Source of the DNA: Streptomyces sp. R41
GTDB lineage: Bacteria > Actinomycetota > Actinomycetes > Streptomycetales > Streptomycetaceae
Direction of reading: 5' to 3'
Length of the DNA stretch: 64,000 nt
NCBI RefSeq assembly: GCF_041053055.1
Contig: NZ_CP163443.1
Span: 2,046,001 to 2,110,000 of the forward strand
The position numbers were made by a program, and so were the translations under genes. A model generated the notes under the pieces. That model worked only from the letters and a program-made list of their open reading frames with translations. It was not told where the DNA came from and did not search any database. How positions within the stretch are numbered: position 1 is the first letter of the stretch; every line of letters starts with the position of its first letter. Positions 29,735 through 42,341 of the stretch are shown here, piece by piece.

Positions 29735-30997
29735 TCAGCCCAGCCTCGACTCCAGATCCGCCACGATCCCGTCGACGGGCACCGGGGTCTGCTCGCCGGA
29801 CTCCATGTCCTTGAGCTGCACGACGCCCTCGGCGAGATCCCGCTCACCGGCGACGATGGTGTACCGCGCACCCGACCGGTTCGCGTTCTTCATCGCGCCC
29901 TTGAGCCCCTTCGCACCGTAGGAGAAGTCCGCCGCGACCCCGGCCTTTCGCAGCGCCGTGACCACACCGAACAGCACCCGCCGCGCCTCCTCCCCGAGCG
30001 GCACCGCGAACACACTGGTGGACGCGGGCAGTTCGAGCGAGACGCCCTCGGCCTCCAGGGCGAGGACCGTACGGTCGACACCCAGCGCCCAGCCCACCGA
30101 CGGCAGGGCGGGACCGCCGATCATCTCGGACAGGCCGTCGTAACGGCCGCCGCCGCCCACCGCGGACTGCGATCCCAGGCCGTCGTGGATGAACTCGAAG
30201 GTCGTCCGGGTGTAGTAGTCGAGCCCGCGCACCAGCTTCGGGTCGTCCTCGAAGGAGACACCCGCGGCGGTGATGAGCTCGCGCACTTCCTCGTGGTACG
30301 CCTTGCACGCGTCGCAGAGGTAATCCCGCAGGAGCGGGGCTCCCACCAGCTGCTTCTGGACGTCGTCACGCTTGTCGTCGAGGACGCGCAGAGGGTTGAT
30401 CTCGGCGCGGCGAAGGGTGTCCTCGTCCAGATTCAGGCCGCGCAGGAAGTCCTGCAGGGCGGCCCGGTAGACGGGGCGGCACTCCTTGTCGCCCAGGGAG
30501 TTGAGCAGGATGCGGAAGTTGCTGAGCCCCAGCGAGCGGTACGCCTGGTCCGCCAGGATGATCAGCTCGGCGTCCAGCGCCGGGTCCTCGGCTCCGATCG
30601 CCTCGGCGCCCACCTGGGAGAAGTGCCGGTAACGGCCCTTCTGGGGACGCTCGTAGCGGTAGTACGAGCCCGAGTACCAGAGCTTGACGGGGAGGTTGCC
30701 CGCCTTGTGCAGGTTGGCCTCAAGGGCCGCGCGCAGGACGGAGGCCGTGCCCTCCGGACGCAGGGCCAGCTTGTCGCCGCCCTTGGTCTCGAAGGCGTAC
30801 ATCTCCTTGGTCACGATGTCGGTGGACTCACCGACCCCGCGCGCGAACAGCTCGACGTTCTCGAAGCCGGGCGTCTCGATGTAGCCGTAGCCGGAGTTCC
30901 GCAGTGGCGCGGCGATCGCCTCGCGCACCGCGAGGTACTTCGCGCTCTCCGGCGGAATCAGGTCGTACGTGCCCTTGGGGGCCTTGAAGGTGCTCAC
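29735..30997 (-). CDS. hisS: Histidyl-tRNA synthetase
   Basis: Charges tRNA-His. The 420-aa class II enzyme has motif 1 around [16 protein letters not shown], motif 2 [20 protein letters not shown], the His-specific [13 protein letters not shown] and motif 3 GGGGRYDGL, then an anticodon-binding domain with [19 protein letters not shown] start at 30997. It lies 12 nt downstream of the metallo-beta-lactamase-fold gene, forming a two-gene unit. Confidence 0.97.
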   Translation of the reverse strand: MSTFKAPKGTYDLIPPESAKYLAVREAIAAPLRNSGYGYIETPGFENVELFARGVGESTDIVTKEMYAFETKGGDKLALRPEGTASVLRAALEANLHKAGNLPVKLWYSGSYYRYERPQKGRYRHFSQVGAEAIGAEDPALDAELIILADQAYRSLGLSNFRILLNSLGDKECRPVYRAALQDFLRGLNLDEDTLRRAEINPLRVLDDKRDDVQKQLVGAPLLRDYLCDACKAYHEEVRELITAAGVSFEDDPKLVRGLDYYTRTTFEFIHDGLGSQSAVGGGGRYDGLSEMIGGPALPSVGWALGVDRTVLALEAEGVSLELPASTSVFAVPLGEEARRVLFGVVTALRKAGVAADFSYGAKGLKGAMKNANRSGARYTIVAGERDLAEGVVQLKDMESGEQTPVPVDGIVADLESRLG

Positions 30998-31009
30998 GGA
31001 AGTCTCTCG

Positions 31010-31723
31010 TCACATTCCTCGTCGAGGAGCGGAGGTCGGGTCCGCTCCCAGGCCGGCGGCCACCTGCCGCACGTACGGATTGGTGGCGCGCTCCTGGCCG
31101 ATGGTCGTCTGGGGGCCGTGGCCGGACAGCACCACGGTCGAGTCGTCGAGCGGCAGGCACACACGGGCCAGCGAGTCGAGGATCTCGGCGTGGGAGCCGC
31201 CGGGCAGGTCGGTGCGTCCGATGGAGCCGGCGAACAGCAGGTCCCCGGAGAAGAACACGGACGGGATCTCCGCGGTCTCGGGCATCTGGAAGGTCACCGA
31301 CCCCTTGGTATGGCCGGGCGCGTGGGCGACGGAGAGGTCGAGGCCCGCCAGCTTCAGCTGCGCGCCGTCGGTCAGCTCCTTCACGTCGTCCGGCTCCCCC
31401 ACCGTCAGCTCGCCCATCAGCGGCATCCCGATGGACCGGCCGAGCGCCTTCTCCGGGTCGCTCATCATGTACCGGTCCTCGGGGTGGATCCACGCCGGTA
31501 CGTCGTGCGCTCCGCACACCGGGACGACCGAGGCGACATGGTCGATGTGGCCGTGGGTGAGGATGACCGCGACGGGCTTGAGCCGATGCTTCTTGAGTGC
31601 GTCCTCGACTCCCTGGGCGGCCTGATGGCCCGGGTCGATGATCACGCACTCCTCACCCGCGGCGGGGGCGACCAGGTAACAGTTGGTCCCCCAGGCCCCG
31701 GCGGGGAACCCGGCAATGAGCAC
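31010..31723 (-). CDS. Metallo-beta-lactamase-fold hydrolase (glyoxalase II-like)
   Basis: The 237-aa protein has the metal-binding HGHIDH motif, downstream HAPGHTKGS and a C-terminal SGHGP His, consistent with a two-metal glyoxalase II or YcbL-type thioester hydrolase. Substrate not determinable from sequence. GTG start at 31723; divergent from the cyclophilin gene and upstream of hisS. An MBL hydrolase upstream of hisS is a recurrent actinobacterial arrangement. Confidence 0.92.
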   Translation of the reverse strand: MLIAGFPAGAWGTNCYLVAPAAGEECVIIDPGHQAAQGVEDALKKHRLKPVAVILTHGHIDHVASVVPVCGAHDVPAWIHPEDRYMMSDPEKALGRSIGMPLMGELTVGEPDDVKELTDGAQLKLAGLDLSVAHAPGHTKGSVTFQMPETAEIPSVFFSGDLLFAGSIGRTDLPGGSHAEILDSLARVCLPLDDSTVVLSGHGPQTTIGQERATNPYVRQVAAGLGADPTSAPRRGM

Positions 31724-31904
31724 GATCGTCCTTCGTGGTGGCGTACGCGGTTGTCTCGTACGGGGTGGGCGGCTGTGGATCAGAGCCTACCGGCGCTGCC
31801 GATTCCTCAGCGAACCCATATACGGTACGGGTCACACGCAGGCGGTCGGCTCACAAGACGCACGCGTCCCACTTGACGTACGAGACGCACGAGGAGAAAA
31901 CCCG

Positions 31905-32753
31905 GTGGTCAGCCAGGAGCAGCGGCGGCGTCAGCTCGCCCGGGAGAAGTTCTTGCGACAGCAGCAGCGGCGCACGGCCGCGCGACGCAAGACACACGCA
32001 CGCAACGCGGTGGTCGCCTCGGTCCTCGGCGTCGTCGTGGTGGGCAGTGTCGTGTCGTACGCGACCGGGGTCTTCAAGAACGACGACAAGAAGGCCAACG
32101 CGGGCGCCGAGGTGACCCCGAGCGCAACGCCGACGAGCAAGGCGCCGGATCCGTGCGAGAAGGCCGCGGCGGGCAAGGTGAAGTCGCTGAGCTGGAAGAA
32201 GGAGCCGGCGATCACCATCGACAAGTCCGCGGACTACACGATGAAGATGGCGACGACGTGCGGTGACATAGACATCGCGCTGAAGGCGTCGGCGGCGCCG
32301 CACACCGTCAACTCTTTCAACTTCCTCGCCGGCAAGGGCTACTTCGACCACACCAAGTGCCACCGGCTGACCACCGACGGCATCTACGTGCTGCAGTGCG
32401 GGGACCCGACGGGCACCGGCACCGGCGGTCCCGGCTACACGATTCCGGACGAGAACCTGAAGGACAGCAGCCTGAAAGGCAACGTCTATCCGGCGGGCAC
32501 GATCGCCATGGCCAACCAGTACAACTCACAGACGAAGAAGGGCCGCAACACCGGCGGCAGCCAGTTCTTCCTCGTCTACCAGGACAGTCAGCTTCCGCCC
32601 GACTACACACCGTTCGGCACGGTGTCCGAGGCGGGGATGAAGGTCCTCAAGAAGATCGCCGCCGCCGGGGCGCAGGCCGTCGACCCTCAAACGGGCAACA
32701 CCGCACCGAACGCGACCGTGGTGATCAACAAGGCAACCGTCACTAAACCCTGA
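31905..32753 (+). CDS. Membrane-anchored cyclophilin-type peptidyl-prolyl isomerase
   Basis: Catalyses prolyl cis-trans isomerisation, here probably on the outer face. The 282-aa protein has a very basic N-terminus (QEQRRRQLAREKFL), a single transmembrane helix (about residues 33-50, VVASVLGVVVVGSVVSYATG), a Ser/Thr/Pro linker, then a cyclophilin domain with GYFDHTKCHRL, GTIAMAN and GGSQFFLVY. There is no lipobox. GTG 31905 chosen because GAGGAG lies 8 nt upstream. Enzymatic residues are only partly conserved (the catalytic Arg region reads HRLTTDG). Confidence 0.92.
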   Translation: MVSQEQRRRQLAREKFLRQQQRRTAARRKTHARNAVVASVLGVVVVGSVVSYATGVFKNDDKKANAGAEVTPSATPTSKAPDPCEKAAAGKVKSLSWKKEPAITIDKSADYTMKMATTCGDIDIALKASAAPHTVNSFNFLAGKGYFDHTKCHRLTTDGIYVLQCGDPTGTGTGGPGYTIPDENLKDSSLKGNVYPAGTIAMANQYNSQTKKGRNTGGSQFFLVYQDSQLPPDYTPFGTVSEAGMKVLKKIAAAGAQAVDPQTGNTAPNATVVINKATVTKP

Positions 32754-32888
32754 CCCTCAACTGCGAAACTTCGGTCGCGCGGGATGCGGACAGCCGCCCC
32801 GCCGGTCGCCTATGTTGGCCGTGACGAAACTGTGGACGATGCCAGGGGGCAGTGACGCCCCTCACAGGCATCATGTGGAGGAGGCGCT

Positions 32889-34118
32889 GTGAGCAGCGAC
32901 CCGTGGGGCCGCGTCGACGAGACGGGGACCGTGTACGTGCGTACGGCCGACGGCGAGCAGGTCGTCGGTTCCTGGCAGGCCGGCTCTCCTGATGAGGCGC
33001 TGGCCTACTTCGAGCGCAAGTACGAAGGCCTGGTTGTCGAGATCGGCCTCCTCGAAAAGCGAGTGAAGACCACCGACCTGTCGGCGAAGGACGCCCAGGC
33101 CGCCATCGACCACATCCGCGAGCAGGTGGACGCCCACCACGCGGTCGGTGATCTGGACGCGCTGCGGGGGCGGCTGGACAAGCTCGTGGAGACGGTCGAC
33201 GCACGCCGTGAGGAGCGCAAGGCCCAGCGGGCCAAGCAGTCCGACGAGGCGCGGCACGCCAAGGAGGCGCTGGTCGTCGAGGCCGAGGAGCTGGCGCAGA
33301 GCGACCAGTGGCGGGCGGCCGGTGAGCGGCTGCGCTCCCTGGTGGACACGTGGAAGGGGCTGCCGCGACTCGACCGCAAGTCGGACGACGAGCTGTGGCA
33401 CCGCTTCTCGCACGCCCGCTCGGCGTTCTCCAAGCGCCGCAAGGCGCACTTCGCCTCGCTGGACGCGCAGCGCGAGGAGGCCCGCAAGACCAAGGAGAAG
33501 CTGGTCGCCGAGGCCGAGTCGCTGTCCGGCTCGACCGACTGGGGTCCGACGGCGGCGCGCTACCGCGAGCTGATGGCCGACTGGAAGGCCGCGGGCCGCG
33601 CCCAGCGCGAGCACGAGGACGACCTGTGGAACCGCTTCCGCGGCGCCCAGGACGTGTTCTTCGCGGCGCGCAGCTCCGTCTTCGCCGAGCGCGACGCTGA
33701 GCAGTCGGAGAACCTCAAGCTCAAGGAGGAGCTGGCCGAGGAGGCCGAGAAGCTCGTCCCGGTGACGGACCTGAAGTCCGCCCGCGCCGCCTTCCGCTCC
33801 ATCAACGAGCGCTGGGAGGCCATCGGCCATGTGCCGCGCGACGCCCGCCCGAAGGTCGAGGGCCGGATGCACGCGGTGGAGCGGGCTCTCCAGGAGTCCG
33901 AAGAGGCCGAGTGGCGCCGGACCAACCCGGAGGCACGCGCGCGTGCCGAGGGTCTGACCGGTCAGCTCCAGGCCGCCGTGGACAAGCTCCAGGGCCAGAT
34001 CGAGGCGGCTCGCTCCGCGGGCAACACCTCCAAGGCCGACAAGCTCCAGAAGGAGCTCGATGGCCGCCAGGCGCTGCTCGACCAGGCTCTGAAGGGCCTG
34101 CAGGAGTTCGGCGGCTAG
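32889..34118 (+). CDS. DUF349 domain protein
   Basis: A 409-aa, highly charged, mainly helical and coiled-coil protein with repeated DUF349 units (for example LWNRFRGAQDVFFAARSSVF and LWHRFSHARSAFSKRRKAHF). DUF349 proteins have unknown biochemical function; a role near ribosome or DNA metabolism has been suggested for relatives, which I cannot test. GTG start with GGAGGAGG upstream; ends with a strong 23-bp terminator shared with relA. Confidence 0.9.
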   Translation: MSSDPWGRVDETGTVYVRTADGEQVVGSWQAGSPDEALAYFERKYEGLVVEIGLLEKRVKTTDLSAKDAQAAIDHIREQVDAHHAVGDLDALRGRLDKLVETVDARREERKAQRAKQSDEARHAKEALVVEAEELAQSDQWRAAGERLRSLVDTWKGLPRLDRKSDDELWHRFSHARSAFSKRRKAHFASLDAQREEARKTKEKLVAEAESLSGSTDWGPTAARYRELMADWKAAGRAQREHEDDLWNRFRGAQDVFFAARSSVFAERDAEQSENLKLKEELAEEAEKLVPVTDLKSARAAFRSINERWEAIGHVPRDARPKVEGRMHAVERALQESEEAEWRRTNPEARARAEGLTGQLQAAVDKLQGQIEAARSAGNTSKADKLQKELDGRQALLDQALKGLQEFGG

Positions 34119-34129
34119 TTTTTCCGCTG

Positions 34130-34178
34130 CTACGTAGAGGGGCTCCCGTACGCGCCGTACGGGAGCCCCTCTACGTAG
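34130..34178. terminator. Perfect 23-bp bidirectional terminator between DUF349 gene and relA
   Basis: Arms 34130-34152 and 34156-34178 are exactly complementary over 23 bp with a 3-nt loop (CGC). It is placed 11 nt after the DUF349 stop and 8 nt before the relA stop, so it can end both convergent transcripts. A TTTTT run (34119-34123) just before it is on the minus-strand exit side as A's only. Confidence 0.85.
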
Positions 34179-34186
34179 TGGCCGAT

Positions 34187-36712
<2,526 letters not shown>

Positions 36713-36833
36713 GAGGGCTCCTCGTGCGCGTTCCGGGTCCCCCGGTCAGGCTCCGGAAACCCCATGGTAGCGATCCTGAGCGTCGGACTCGCTTTCGGCC
36801 GCTGGGACGGCCTCGTACAGGAGGAACGCAAGA

Positions 36834-36862
36834 GGCGGGCACCGGATTCCTCCGGGCCCGCC
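36834..36862 (-). terminator. Hairpin between apt and relA
   Basis: GGCGGGC (36834-36840) and CCGGA (36842-36846) pair with TCCGG (36851-36855) and GCCCGCC (36856-36862): 12 bp with one bulged A and a TTCC loop. Placed 93 nt beyond the apt stop, it may terminate the secDF-apt transcript; no strong U-tract follows. Confidence 0.5.
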
Positions 36863-36954
36863 TCCGCGGTGTCCTACGGGTGTCTCAGGCCTTTCCCGAG
36901 GCTTTCCCCGGGCTTTCCCCAGGGTGCTCGGACGCGATCCTCAGACTTCGGTCC

Positions 36955-37494
36955 TCAGAGCTTGAGGAGCGCCTCCAGCGAAGCGCCCGCCAGGGCCGGC
37001 TCCAGACGGCTGCGGCCGCCCAGGAAGCCGAGCTCCATCAGCACGGCGACGCCCGCGACGTCGGCGCCCGCCCGGCGGATGAGCTGGAGCGAGGCCTCGG
37101 CGGTGCCGCCGGTGGCGAGGACGTCGTCGACGACCAGGACGCGATCGCCCGCGGCCAGGTCCTCGGCGTGCACCTCGATCTCGGCGGAGCCGTACTCCAG
37201 GTCGTACGCCTGCGACAGGGTCGCTCCGGGGAGCTTGCCCGCCTTGCGTACGGGAATGAAGCCGAGCCCGGCGCGGACGGCGACCGGGGCGCCGAGGATG
37301 AAGCCGCGGGCCTCCAGGCCGACGATCTTCGTGGCCTCGTTGCGGACGGCGATGTCCGCCAGCGCGTCGGTGAGCGCCGTGAACGCCCCCGGGTCCGCCA
37401 GGAGCGGGGTGATGTCCTTGAACATCACGCCCGGCTCCGGGTAGTCGGCCACGTCGCGGATACGGCTGAGCAGCAGCGCCTCTATGTCGGTCAT
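36955..37494 (-). CDS. apt: Adenine phosphoribosyltransferase
   Basis: Salvages adenine to AMP with PRPP. The 179-aa protein has the PRPP-binding motif RVLVVDDVLATGGT and the adenine-specific N-terminal DYPEPGVMFKDITPLL. The ATG at 37494 overlaps the secF stop (ATGA). The order secD-secF-apt-relA is conserved across high-GC Gram-positives and pairs purine salvage with ppGpp synthesis. Confidence 0.97.
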   Translation of the reverse strand: MTDIEALLLSRIRDVADYPEPGVMFKDITPLLADPGAFTALTDALADIAVRNEATKIVGLEARGFILGAPVAVRAGLGFIPVRKAGKLPGATLSQAYDLEYGSAEIEVHAEDLAAGDRVLVVDDVLATGGTAEASLQLIRRAGADVAGVAVLMELGFLGGRSRLEPALAGASLEALLKL

Positions 37495-38609
37495 CGGCGC
37501 TTCCCCGAGGGTCGACCGCGACCCCTGCTGCGGGACGCGGGCTGGTTGCGCGGGCCGACGACCGCGGGCGCGGCGTCCTCCGGCTCGTCGTCGTACGACT
37601 CCTCGGTGACCTGGGGCTCCAGGGACTCGCCCGTCGCGGCGGCCTGGGCGCGCTTGGCGAGCACGCGCTTGCGCAGGGCCTTCATCTGCGGCTCGCGCTC
37701 CTTGAGGTCGGCGACGAGCGGCGTGGCGATGAAGATCGAGGAGTACGCACCGGCCGCGAGGCCGACGAACAGCGACAGCGAGATGTCGTTGAGCATGCCC
37801 GCGCCGAGCACGCCGCCACCGATGAACAGCAGGCCCGCGACCGGCAGCAGCGCGACCACCGTGGTGTTGATGGAGCGGACCAGGGTGCCGTTGATCGAGC
37901 GGTCGGCGACCTCGCTGTAGGTGTAGCGGGTCTGCTTGGTGATGGCCTTCGTCTGCTCCTTGAGGCTGTCGAAGACGACGACCGTGTCGTAGAGCGAGTA
38001 ACCCAGGATCGTGAGCAGACCGATCACGGTGCCCGGTGTGACCTCGAAGCCGACCAGGGCGTAGATGCCGACCGTGATGGTGATGTCGTGGATCAGCGCG
38101 ACGAGCGCGGCCATGGCCATGCGCCACTCGAAGGCGATCGCCAGATAGATCACGACGAGGACCATGAAGATCGCCAGGCCCTCCCAGGCCTTGTTGGCGA
38201 TCTGGTCACCCCAGCTGGGGCCGACCAGGTCGGCGTTGATCTTCTCCGAGTCGACCTTCAGATCCTTGGAGAGCGTCTCCTTGATCTGGTCGGACTTGTC
38301 GGTGTCGATGCCGGCGATCTGGATGCGCAGGCTGCCGTCGCCGAGCTTCTGGACGATCGCGTCGTGGCCGGAGGCGTCCTGCGCGTACGACTCGGCCTGG
38401 GTCACCGAGACACTCATGTGCTTCGGGGTGGTGAAGACGGCTCCACCCTGGAACTCGATGCCCATGTTCAGGCCGCGCACCGTCAGGCCGAGGATGGCCG
38501 TGATGGTGATCAGGATCGAGATGCCGTACCAGATCTTGCGCTTGCCGACGAAGTCGTAGCCGATCTCGCCGCGGTGCAGTCGGGCGCCGAGGGTGCCGAG
38601 TTTCGACAT
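37491..38609 (-). CDS. secF: Protein translocase subunit SecF
   Basis: With SecD and YajC, uses the proton gradient to promote Sec translocation. The 372-aa protein has six transmembrane helices, a large extracytoplasmic loop after helix 1 and the conserved TM4-5 motif GYSLYDTVVVFDSL. The C-terminal tail is charged and basic (RGRGRPSGKRR). ATG at 38609, 1 nt after the secD stop; overlaps apt. Confidence 0.97.
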   Translation of the reverse strand: MSKLGTLGARLHRGEIGYDFVGKRKIWYGISILITITAILGLTVRGLNMGIEFQGGAVFTTPKHMSVSVTQAESYAQDASGHDAIVQKLGDGSLRIQIAGIDTDKSDQIKETLSKDLKVDSEKINADLVGPSWGDQIANKAWEGLAIFMVLVVIYLAIAFEWRMAMAALVALIHDITITVGIYALVGFEVTPGTVIGLLTILGYSLYDTVVVFDSLKEQTKAITKQTRYTYSEVADRSINGTLVRSINTTVVALLPVAGLLFIGGGVLGAGMLNDISLSLFVGLAAGAYSSIFIATPLVADLKEREPQMKALRKRVLAKRAQAAATGESLEPQVTEESYDDEPEDAAPAVVGPRNQPASRSRGRGRPSGKRR

Positions 38610-38610
38610 C

Positions 38611-40374
38611 TCACGCCTCCTTCGTGTCGACGGGGGCGGAGGGGCGACGGGTGCGGCGCAGCGGCGGCTTGGCGCCCAGTCGCTTCGGGTCGAGGCCGGA
38701 CCAGCTGTGGCCGCTCGCGAAGAACTTCTTGCTGGCGAGGATCGTCATCAGCGGCTTGGTGAAGAGGAAGACGACGACCACGTCGAGCAGGGTGGTCAGG
38801 CCGAGCGTGAACGCAAAGCCCTGGACCTTTCCGACGGTGACGATGAAGAGCACCGCGGCGGCGAGGAACGACACGAAGTCGGAGACCAGGATGGTGCGCC
38901 GGGCACGCGGCCAGGCCCGCTCGACGGCGGGGCGCAGCGAGCGGCCCTCACGGATCTCGTCCCGGATGCGTTCGAAGAACACGATGAACGAGTCCGCTGT
39001 GATACCGATCGCGACGATCGCACCGCAGACGGCCGGCAGGTTCAGCGCGAAGCCGATGGTGGGGCCGAGCAGCGCCATGATCACGTAGGTGAGAACGGCG
39101 GAGACCATCAGCGAGGCGATGGCGATGAGCGACAGGCCCCGGTAGTAGACCACCAGGTAGATGACGACCAGGCCGAGGCCGATCGCGCCGGCGATCAGAC
39201 CGGCGTGCAGCTGCTCGCCACCGAGGGCGGCGGTCACCGTGGTGACGCTCGACTCCTTGAAGGTGAGCGGCAGGGCGCCGTACTTCAGCATGTTGGCCAG
39301 GTCCTGGGCCTCGGTCTGGCTGAAGCTGCCGGAGATCTCCGCGTTGCCGCCGGTCAGCGCCTGGCTGACGTACGGGTCGGAGACGACCTCACCGTCGAGG
39401 ACGATGGCGAACTGGTTCTGCGGGGTCTGGTTCTTCGCGAGCTCGCCGGTGATGCTGGCGAACTTCTTGGAGCCACCGGGCGTGAAGTCCATGGTGACCT
39501 TCCAGCCCGCGGCGCTCTGCGTGTCGAAGACCGCCGAAGCCTTCTTGATGTCCGTGCCGGACACCGCGGCCGGGCCCAGGATGTACTTCTGCCACTGGCC
39601 GGAGGAGTTCTGGCCGCAGGCCACGGTGGGGTCGGTGGGCCTGGCACCGTCACCGGCCTTGGCGCGGGCGGCCTTGTCGGTGCAGTCGAGCGCGGTGTAC
39701 TCGGCCTCGAGCTTGGCGGTCGCGGGGTCCACGCTGCTGCTCGCGGACGGCGAGGCGCTGGAGGAGGCCGAGGAGCTCGCGGAGCTGCTCGCCGACGGCG
39801 TGGAGTCGGCCTTCAGGGCGTCGGTGACCGCGCGGCCCTGGGAGGTGGCGGTGGCCGACGGGGTCGTGGAGCTCGACGGCGACGAGGACGAGCTCGCCTT
39901 GTCGGTGGCCTTGCCGGAAGAGCTGCTGGAGGCGCTCGGTGAGGGGCTGGCCGACGCGTCGGTCCCGGAGACCTCGGTGGTCAGGACGGGACGGAAGTAG
40001 AGCTTGGCGGTGGTGCCGACCTGCTCCCGGGCCTGCTTGGAGTTCGTGCCCTTGGGGATGTTGACAATGATGTTGTCGGATCCCTGGGTCTGCACCTCGG
40101 CCTCGGAGACGCCGAGACCGTTGACACGGCGGTTCATGATGTCGACCGCGGTGTCCATGTTGGTCTTGTTGATCGCGTTGGGCTGGCCCGGCTCGTTCTT
40201 CGCCGTGAGCGTGATGCTCGTGCCGCCGGCGAGGTCGATGCCGAGGCGCGGAGTGGGGTGCCCGGAGACGAACATCCCCCCGGTGAGCGCCGCGATGGCG
40301 ATCAGGATGAGGGCCAGTGAGCGCCCCGGCCTGCTCTGGGCGCTCGCGCTCCGGCCCTTCTTCGGTGCTGCCAC
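38611..40374 (-). CDS. secD: Protein translocase subunit SecD with long Ser/Ala-rich linker
   Basis: SecD works with SecF. The 587-aa protein has TM1 near residues 19-37, a periplasmic P1 domain with GIDLAGGTSITL, and C-terminal helices 2-6 containing AIGITADSFIVFFERIRDE. A low-complexity Ser/Ala/Pro segment (about residues 136-218) interrupts the extracellular domain, larger than in most SecD proteins and probably flexible. GTG 40374 preferred (basic N-terminus then TM, purine-rich GAGAAG just upstream); an ATG at 40434 would add 20 Pro/Arg-rich residues. Confidence 0.93.
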   Translation of the reverse strand: MAAPKKGRSASAQSRPGRSLALILIAIAALTGGMFVSGHPTPRLGIDLAGGTSITLTAKNEPGQPNAINKTNMDTAVDIMNRRVNGLGVSEAEVQTQGSDNIIVNIPKGTNSKQAREQVGTTAKLYFRPVLTTEVSGTDASASPSPSASSSSSGKATDKASSSSSPSSSTTPSATATSQGRAVTDALKADSTPSASSSASSSASSSASPSASSSVDPATAKLEAEYTALDCTDKAARAKAGDGARPTDPTVACGQNSSGQWQKYILGPAAVSGTDIKKASAVFDTQSAAGWKVTMDFTPGGSKKFASITGELAKNQTPQNQFAIVLDGEVVSDPYVSQALTGGNAEISGSFSQTEAQDLANMLKYGALPLTFKESSVTTVTAALGGEQLHAGLIAGAIGLGLVVIYLVVYYRGLSLIAIASLMVSAVLTYVIMALLGPTIGFALNLPAVCGAIVAIGITADSFIVFFERIRDEIREGRSLRPAVERAWPRARRTILVSDFVSFLAAAVLFIVTVGKVQGFAFTLGLTTLLDVVVVFLFTKPLMTILASKKFFASGHSWSGLDPKRLGAKPPLRRTRRPSAPVDTKEA

Positions 40375-40515
40375 CTTCTCGTACTCCCTCTCGGGCCGCC
40401 CTGCGCCGGGTGAGCGCGCGGGCGGCCATGACATGGTGTCGGGACTCCGTGCGAGAACAGCACGTCCCGGGAAGCACGGGGCGCGAGCGGGTCGCGCCGC
40501 GCTCCCGGGTCGTGA

Positions 40516-41028
40516 CTACTTCGCGTCGGCCTCGCCGTCGGTCTTCTTCGGCTCTGCTTCGTCGACCTCGTCGGCCTTCGCCTCGGCGGGCTCGTCGGCC
40601 GGCTCGTCCGCCGCGTCCTTCTTGCCGAGGTCGATGGGCTTGTCGTCGGAGGCGTCGGAAGAGGCGTCGGCGGCGGGCTCGTCGGTCTCGGTGAGGGAGG
40701 AGGCGTCGTCCGGAACGACCGTGCCGTCGGACTTCAGGTCGTGCTCGATGCCGTGGACGATGCGGTTGTACTCGTCGTCCGTCAGGACGGCGCCGATCGC
40801 GTTCTTCGCGAAGAGCAGGTCCACGCCCGGGGCAGCGTCAAGGAGGACCGTCTCCTCATTGACCTCCTTCACCGTCGCGTACATGCCCCCGATCGTGCGG
40901 ACGCCGGCGCCGGGCTGCATCTCATTACGCATCGACGCGGCCTGCTGCTGCTTGCGCTTGGCCGAGCGGGTCATCAGGAACATGGCCCCGATGAGCACGA
41001 TGAACGGGAGGAGGGTCACGATATTCAC
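40516..41028 (-). CDS. yajC: Preprotein translocase subunit YajC
   Basis: Small SecDF partner. The 170-aa protein has one N-terminal transmembrane helix (about residues 4-20, VTLLPFIVLIGAMFLMT), the characteristic basic RSAKRKQQQAA segment and GAGVRTIGGMYATV. The C-terminal 70 residues are acidic, Asp/Glu/Ala-rich and low complexity, longer than in most YajC. GTG 41028 chosen, which puts the helix at the N-terminus as in homologues; further upstream reading lacks the pattern. It lies 165 nt downstream of ruvB. Confidence 0.94.
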   Translation of the reverse strand: MNIVTLLPFIVLIGAMFLMTRSAKRKQQQAASMRNEMQPGAGVRTIGGMYATVKEVNEETVLLDAAPGVDLLFAKNAIGAVLTDDEYNRIVHGIEHDLKSDGTVVPDDASSLTETDEPAADASSDASDDKPIDLGKKDAADEPADEPAEAKADEVDEAEPKKTDGEADAK

Positions 41029-41193
41029 GGGACGGAGTTTCCTTCGCACGACCGCGGGATGAGCGGCCTGGTGGATGGGGGTGGGTCGGCGCCGCCCACA
41101 AGGGCGGCATCGGCGGAGTCTAAGCGAGTCCGCACTGATGGAACAACGCTCAGCATGGCACCGGGGTTCCTGCCCCGGCACGTACCCGCGCCG

Positions 41194-42288
41194 TCACGCC
41201 CCGAACAGGTCCTGTTGTCCGTTTCCACCGGTTGACTGGCGGGGCGGGGTGAGGCCGAGATGCGCCCATGCCGCCGGTGTGGCCACCCGGCCACGGGGAG
41301 TACGCGCGAGCAGCCCCTCCCGTACGAGGAAGGGCTCGGCGACCTCCTCGACGGTCTCGCGCTCCTCCCCCACCGCGACGGCGAGCGTGGACAGGCCGAC
41401 CGGGCCGCCGCCGAAGAGCTTGAGCAGGGCTTCCAGGACACCGCGGTCGAGGCGGTCGAGACCGCGGGCGTCGACCTCGTAGACCTTCAGCGCGGCCGCC
41501 GCGATCTCGCGGGTGATGATCCCGTCGGCCTTGACCTGCGCGTAGTCGCGTACGCGGCGCAGCAGGCGGTTGGCGATACGGGGGGTGCCGCGGGAGCGGC
41601 CCGCGATCTCGGCGGCGCCGTCGGATCCGATCTCGACGTCGAGCAGGTTGGCGGAACGGTGGATGACGCGCTCCAGCTCTGCGGGCTCGTAGAACTCCAT
41701 GTGCGCGGTGAAGCCGAAGCGGTCGCGCAGCGGGGGCGGCAGCAGTCCCGCGCGCGTGGTGGCGCCGACCAGGGTGAACGGGGGCAGTTCGAGCGGGATG
41801 GCGGTGGCACCGGGGCCCTTGCCGACGATGACGTCGACGCGGAAGTCCTCCATCGCCATGTAGAGCATCTCCTCGGCGGGCCGGGACATCCGGTGGATCT
41901 CGTCGAGGAACAGCACCTCCCCCTCCTGGAGGGAGGAGAGGATCGCGGCGAGATCGCCGGCGTGCTGGATCGCGGGGCCGCTGGTGATGCGGATCGGGGC
42001 GCCCATCTCGGCGGCGATGATCATCGAGAGCGTCGTCTTGCCGAGTCCGGGGGCGCCCGAGAGGAGCACGTGGTCGGCGGTGGCGCCACGCGCGCGTGCG
42101 GCCCGCAGGACGAGGTCGAGCTGCTCGCGGACCTTCTCCTGGCCGATGAACTCGTCCAGGTCCTTGGGACGCAGGGCGGCTTCGACAGCCTGGTCCTCGC
42201 GGTCGGCGACAGAGTCCACCAGCCGCTCCGCGGCGGGGCCGACGAGGCGCTCGGCGGCGGTCTCGTCGGTCGTGTCGTCCCAGTTCAT
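41194..42288 (-). CDS. ruvB: Holliday junction branch-migration ATPase RuvB
   Basis: Hexameric motor for branch migration. The 364-aa protein has Walker [10 protein letters not shown], Walker [10 protein letters not shown], sensor GATTRAGLL and a C-terminal winged helix ([20 protein letters not shown]). An N-terminal acidic extension ([16 protein letters not shown]) is typical of Streptomyces. ATG at 42288, 53 nt after the ruvA stop. Confidence 0.97.
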   Translation of the reverse strand: MNWDDTTDETAAERLVGPAAERLVDSVADREDQAVEAALRPKDLDEFIGQEKVREQLDLVLRAARARGATADHVLLSGAPGLGKTTLSMIIAAEMGAPIRITSGPAIQHAGDLAAILSSLQEGEVLFLDEIHRMSRPAEEMLYMAMEDFRVDVIVGKGPGATAIPLELPPFTLVGATTRAGLLPPPLRDRFGFTAHMEFYEPAELERVIHRSANLLDVEIGSDGAAEIAGRSRGTPRIANRLLRRVRDYAQVKADGIITREIAAAALKVYEVDARGLDRLDRGVLEALLKLFGGGPVGLSTLAVAVGEERETVEEVAEPFLVREGLLARTPRGRVATPAAWAHLGLTPPRQSTGGNGQQDLFGA

Positions 42289-42341
42289 TACGTGTGCCTC
42301 GCGGTGTGGTGGATCGATCGGGGCTCAGGCCTGCCGGTGGT

